Source: Alcanivorax sp. DP30 (GTDB taxonomy: Bacteria; Pseudomonadota; Gammaproteobacteria; Pseudomonadales; Alcanivoracaceae). From it: a stretch of DNA of 64,000 bases. Positions within the stretch are counted from its first letter, which is position 1; every line of letters begins with the position of its first letter. Below the pieces are notes generated by a model. It saw only the letters and a list, made by a program, of their open reading frames with translations, was not told where the DNA came from and made no database searches. Below are positions 62,328 to 64,000 of this stretch, piece after piece. The translations under genes and the position numbers were made by a program. The DNA lies in assembly GCF_009882945.1 (NCBI RefSeq), contig NZ_WTUY01000004.1, positions 1-64,000 of the forward strand. The letters run 5' to 3'.

Positions 62328-64000
62328 ATGCGTTTACCCACCTGGACCCGATTCCTCCTCCTCCTCGCCACTGCCGGCGCGGGCGGCGGGCTGCTCATTC
62401 TTGCCGCAAGCTACCTCTATCTTGCCCCACAGCTGCCCCCTGCCAGCCAGATCCGCGAGGTTGAATACCAGATCCCCCTGCGCATTTATAGCCGGGATAT
62501 GAAGCTTATTTCAGAATACGGCGAGAAGCGACGCCAACCCGTATCCTACGACCAGCTCCCCCAGCCCCTGGTCCAGGCTATCCTGGCCGCCGAGGATGAA
62601 CGCTTCTTTACTCACAATGGCGTCGACCTCAAAGGCCTGCTCCGTGCCGCCGTGGAACTGGCCCGCTACCGCGAAATTCGCTCAGGCGGCTCCACCATCA
62701 CTATGCAGGTGGCTCGGAACTTTTTCCTAGGCCGCGAGCAGCGCTTCCTGCGCAAATTCAACGAAATTGTGCTCGCCATCCAGATAGAACGGGTGCTCAG
62801 CAAGGAAGAAATTCTGGAGCTGTACCTCAACAAGATCTATCTGGGCCACCGTGCCTACGGCGCCGAAGCCGCTGCCCAAGTGTATTACGGCAAATCCATC
62901 AGTGACCTCAGCGTCGCCCAGCTGGCCATGATTGCCGGCCTGCCCAAGGCCCCCTCCGCCTATAACCCGATCACCAATCCGGAACGCGCTCTGGTGCGAC
63001 GCAACTGGATTCTTCTGCGCATGGAAGAAACCGGCGCCCTGACCCACGAAGAACGGCTCGCCGCCCAGCAAGCACCGGTATCCGCCCGTTTCCACGCCGC
63101 ACAACCCGAAGTGGATGGCGCCTATTTTGCCGAGATGGTTCGCCTGCAAGCCATGGAATTGCTGGACGGCGACCTTTATACCGCCGGCATCCGCATCGTC
63201 ACCACTCTGGACAGCGCCCGACAGACCGCCGCAGTCAATGCTCTGCGCGAGGGCCTGCATAGCTATGACGAGCGTCACGGCTACCGGGGCCCGCTCACAA
63301 AGATTGACGTCAGCGCGCTACCCTCACTCCCAGACATTTCCGCCGCCTCCAGCGAAGCGACGCCTGAACAGGAAGCCCTTGCCAGCAACGACGACGAGGC
63401 GGAACTGAACAAGACCATCACCGGCCTGGATCCGGATATCGCGGCCTGGGCGGCCCTGATCAAGGACCAGCCGCGCATCGGCCCACTGAACCCCGCCATC
63501 GTCACCGCCATCACCGACAAGCAGGCCGACCTGCTGTTCCGTGACGGCAAACGTGCCCAATTGGCCTGGGACGACATCCGCTGGGCGCGCCCCTACATCA
63601 ACGACAAGTACGTAGGTGATGAGCCAAACAAGACCAGCCAGGTACTCAAGCCCGGCCACGTTATCCATGTTCGCCCCTCAGGCAGCGACGAAACGCGCCG
63701 CTGGCGACTGGCTCAGCTGCCCCGCGCCCAGTCTGCGCTGGTTTCCCTGGATCCGGACAACGGCGCCATCGAGGCCATGCAGGGCGGCTACAGCTTCTCC
63801 GTGTCCAACTTCAACCGGGCAGTACAGAGCAAGCGCCAGGCTGGCTCCGTGTTCAAACCCTTTGTTTATACCTCCGCACTGGAAAACGGCTTCACCCCCG
63901 CCTCCATCATTAACGATGCCCCTGTGGTGTTTGACGATGAGAAACTGGAAACCGCCTGGCGTCCCACTGGCGCCAGCGGCAAGTTCTACGGCCCGACCCG
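62328..64000 (+). CDS. mrcA: Penicillin-binding protein 1A, 5' part
   Basis: The frame begins at ATG 62328 and runs off the window after about 557 residues. A cytoplasmic start and one membrane helix (FLLLLATAGAGGGLLILAASYLYL) precede the glycosyltransferase domain (AAEDERFFTHNGVDLKGL; GGSTITMQVARNFFLG; KEEILELYLNKIYLGHRAYGAEAAA), an OB-like insert, and the start of the transpeptidase domain with the catalytic SVFK in QAGSVFKPFVYTSALE. PBP1A polymerises and cross-links peptidoglycan. Divergent placement from pilM is conserved in gammaproteobacteria. Confidence 0.97.
   Translation, partial: MRLPTWTRFLLLLATAGAGGGLLILAASYLYLAPQLPPASQIREVEYQIPLRIYSRDMKLISEYGEKRRQPVSYDQLPQPLVQAILAAEDERFFTHNGVDLKGLLRAAVELARYREIRSGGSTITMQVARNFFLGREQRFLRKFNEIVLAIQIERVLSKEEILELYLNKIYLGHRAYGAEAAAQVYYGKSISDLSVAQLAMIAGLPKAPSAYNPITNPERALVRRNWILLRMEETGALTHEERLAAQQAPVSARFHAAQPEVDGAYFAEMVRLQAMELLDGDLYTAGIRIVTTLDSARQTAAVNALREGLHSYDERHGYRGPLTKIDVSALPSLPDISAASSEATPEQEALASNDDEAELNKTITGLDPDIAAWAALIKDQPRIGPLNPAIVTAITDKQADLLFRDGKRAQLAWDDIRWARPYINDKYVGDEPNKTSQVLKPGHVIHVRPSGSDETRRWRLAQLPRAQSALVSLDPDNGAIEAMQGGYSFSVSNFNRAVQSKRQAGSVFKPFVYTSALENGFTPASIINDAPVVFDDEKLETAWRPTGASGKFYGPT

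Overview
The window looks like a chromosomal segment of a marine, hydrocarbon-degrader-type gammaproteobacterium, most like Alcanivorax or a close relative. The evidence is gene order: mutL-miaA-hfq-hflX-hflK-hflC-hisZ-purA, mrcA facing pilMNOPQ-aroK-aroB-damX-gltB-gltD-hemE, and bioB-F-H-C-D. The genus is an inference; the class is well supported. Almost all of the window is dense chromosomal sequence, with one accessory patch at the left edge.

Left edge (1-3133): the last codons and right terminal repeat of an IS3-family element, which has cut off a P-loop ATPase gene; a YagK/YfjJ-type (inovirus Gp2-like) gene; an AlpA-family regulator gene; and about 770 bp of hairpin-rich non-coding DNA. 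It ends in two TGTTGGTA repeats and a tRNA-3'-end-like fragment followed by a terminator. I read this as one end of a tRNA-integrated genomic island.

3200-8100: a small membrane protein, an exported unknown, then a two-gene operon of a two-heme-motif lipoprotein and a PhoX/DUF839 lipoprotein, preceded by a good Pho-box match. 8100-22100 (mostly minus strand): purA, hisZ, a DUF2065 protein, hflC, hflK, hflX, hfq, miaA, mutL, amiB, tsaE, nnr, covering purine and histidine synthesis, membrane protease control, RNA chaperone and tRNA modification, mismatch repair and cell division. 22200-29650: queG, orn, rsgA, a rhodanese, psd, a PhaC-like hydrolase and a family 9 glycosyltransferase. 29700-33600: a second phosphatase pair, Tat-type PhoD plus a metallophosphatase lipoprotein.

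33700-38500: the complete bioBFHCD operon, with a BirA-operator-like site that overlaps the start of divergent comF. 38500-46600: comF, a ComB homologue, an acyl-CoA dehydrogenase, a fatty acid desaturase, pterin dehydratase, a hotdog thioesterase and several small exported proteins of unknown function. 46700-62100 (minus strand): hemE, gltD, gltB, damX, aroB, aroK and the type IV pilus assembly operon pilMNOPQ. mrcA runs off the right end.

Three themes go beyond routine annotation: a probable phosphate-starvation group (PhoX and PhoD operons with Pho-box-like sites); several families of dispersed or tandem intergenic repeats, including a composite inverted-repeat element seen twice and three heptamer tandem arrays; and the disrupted island at the left edge. 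I found no intact tRNA or rRNA gene and no CRISPR array.
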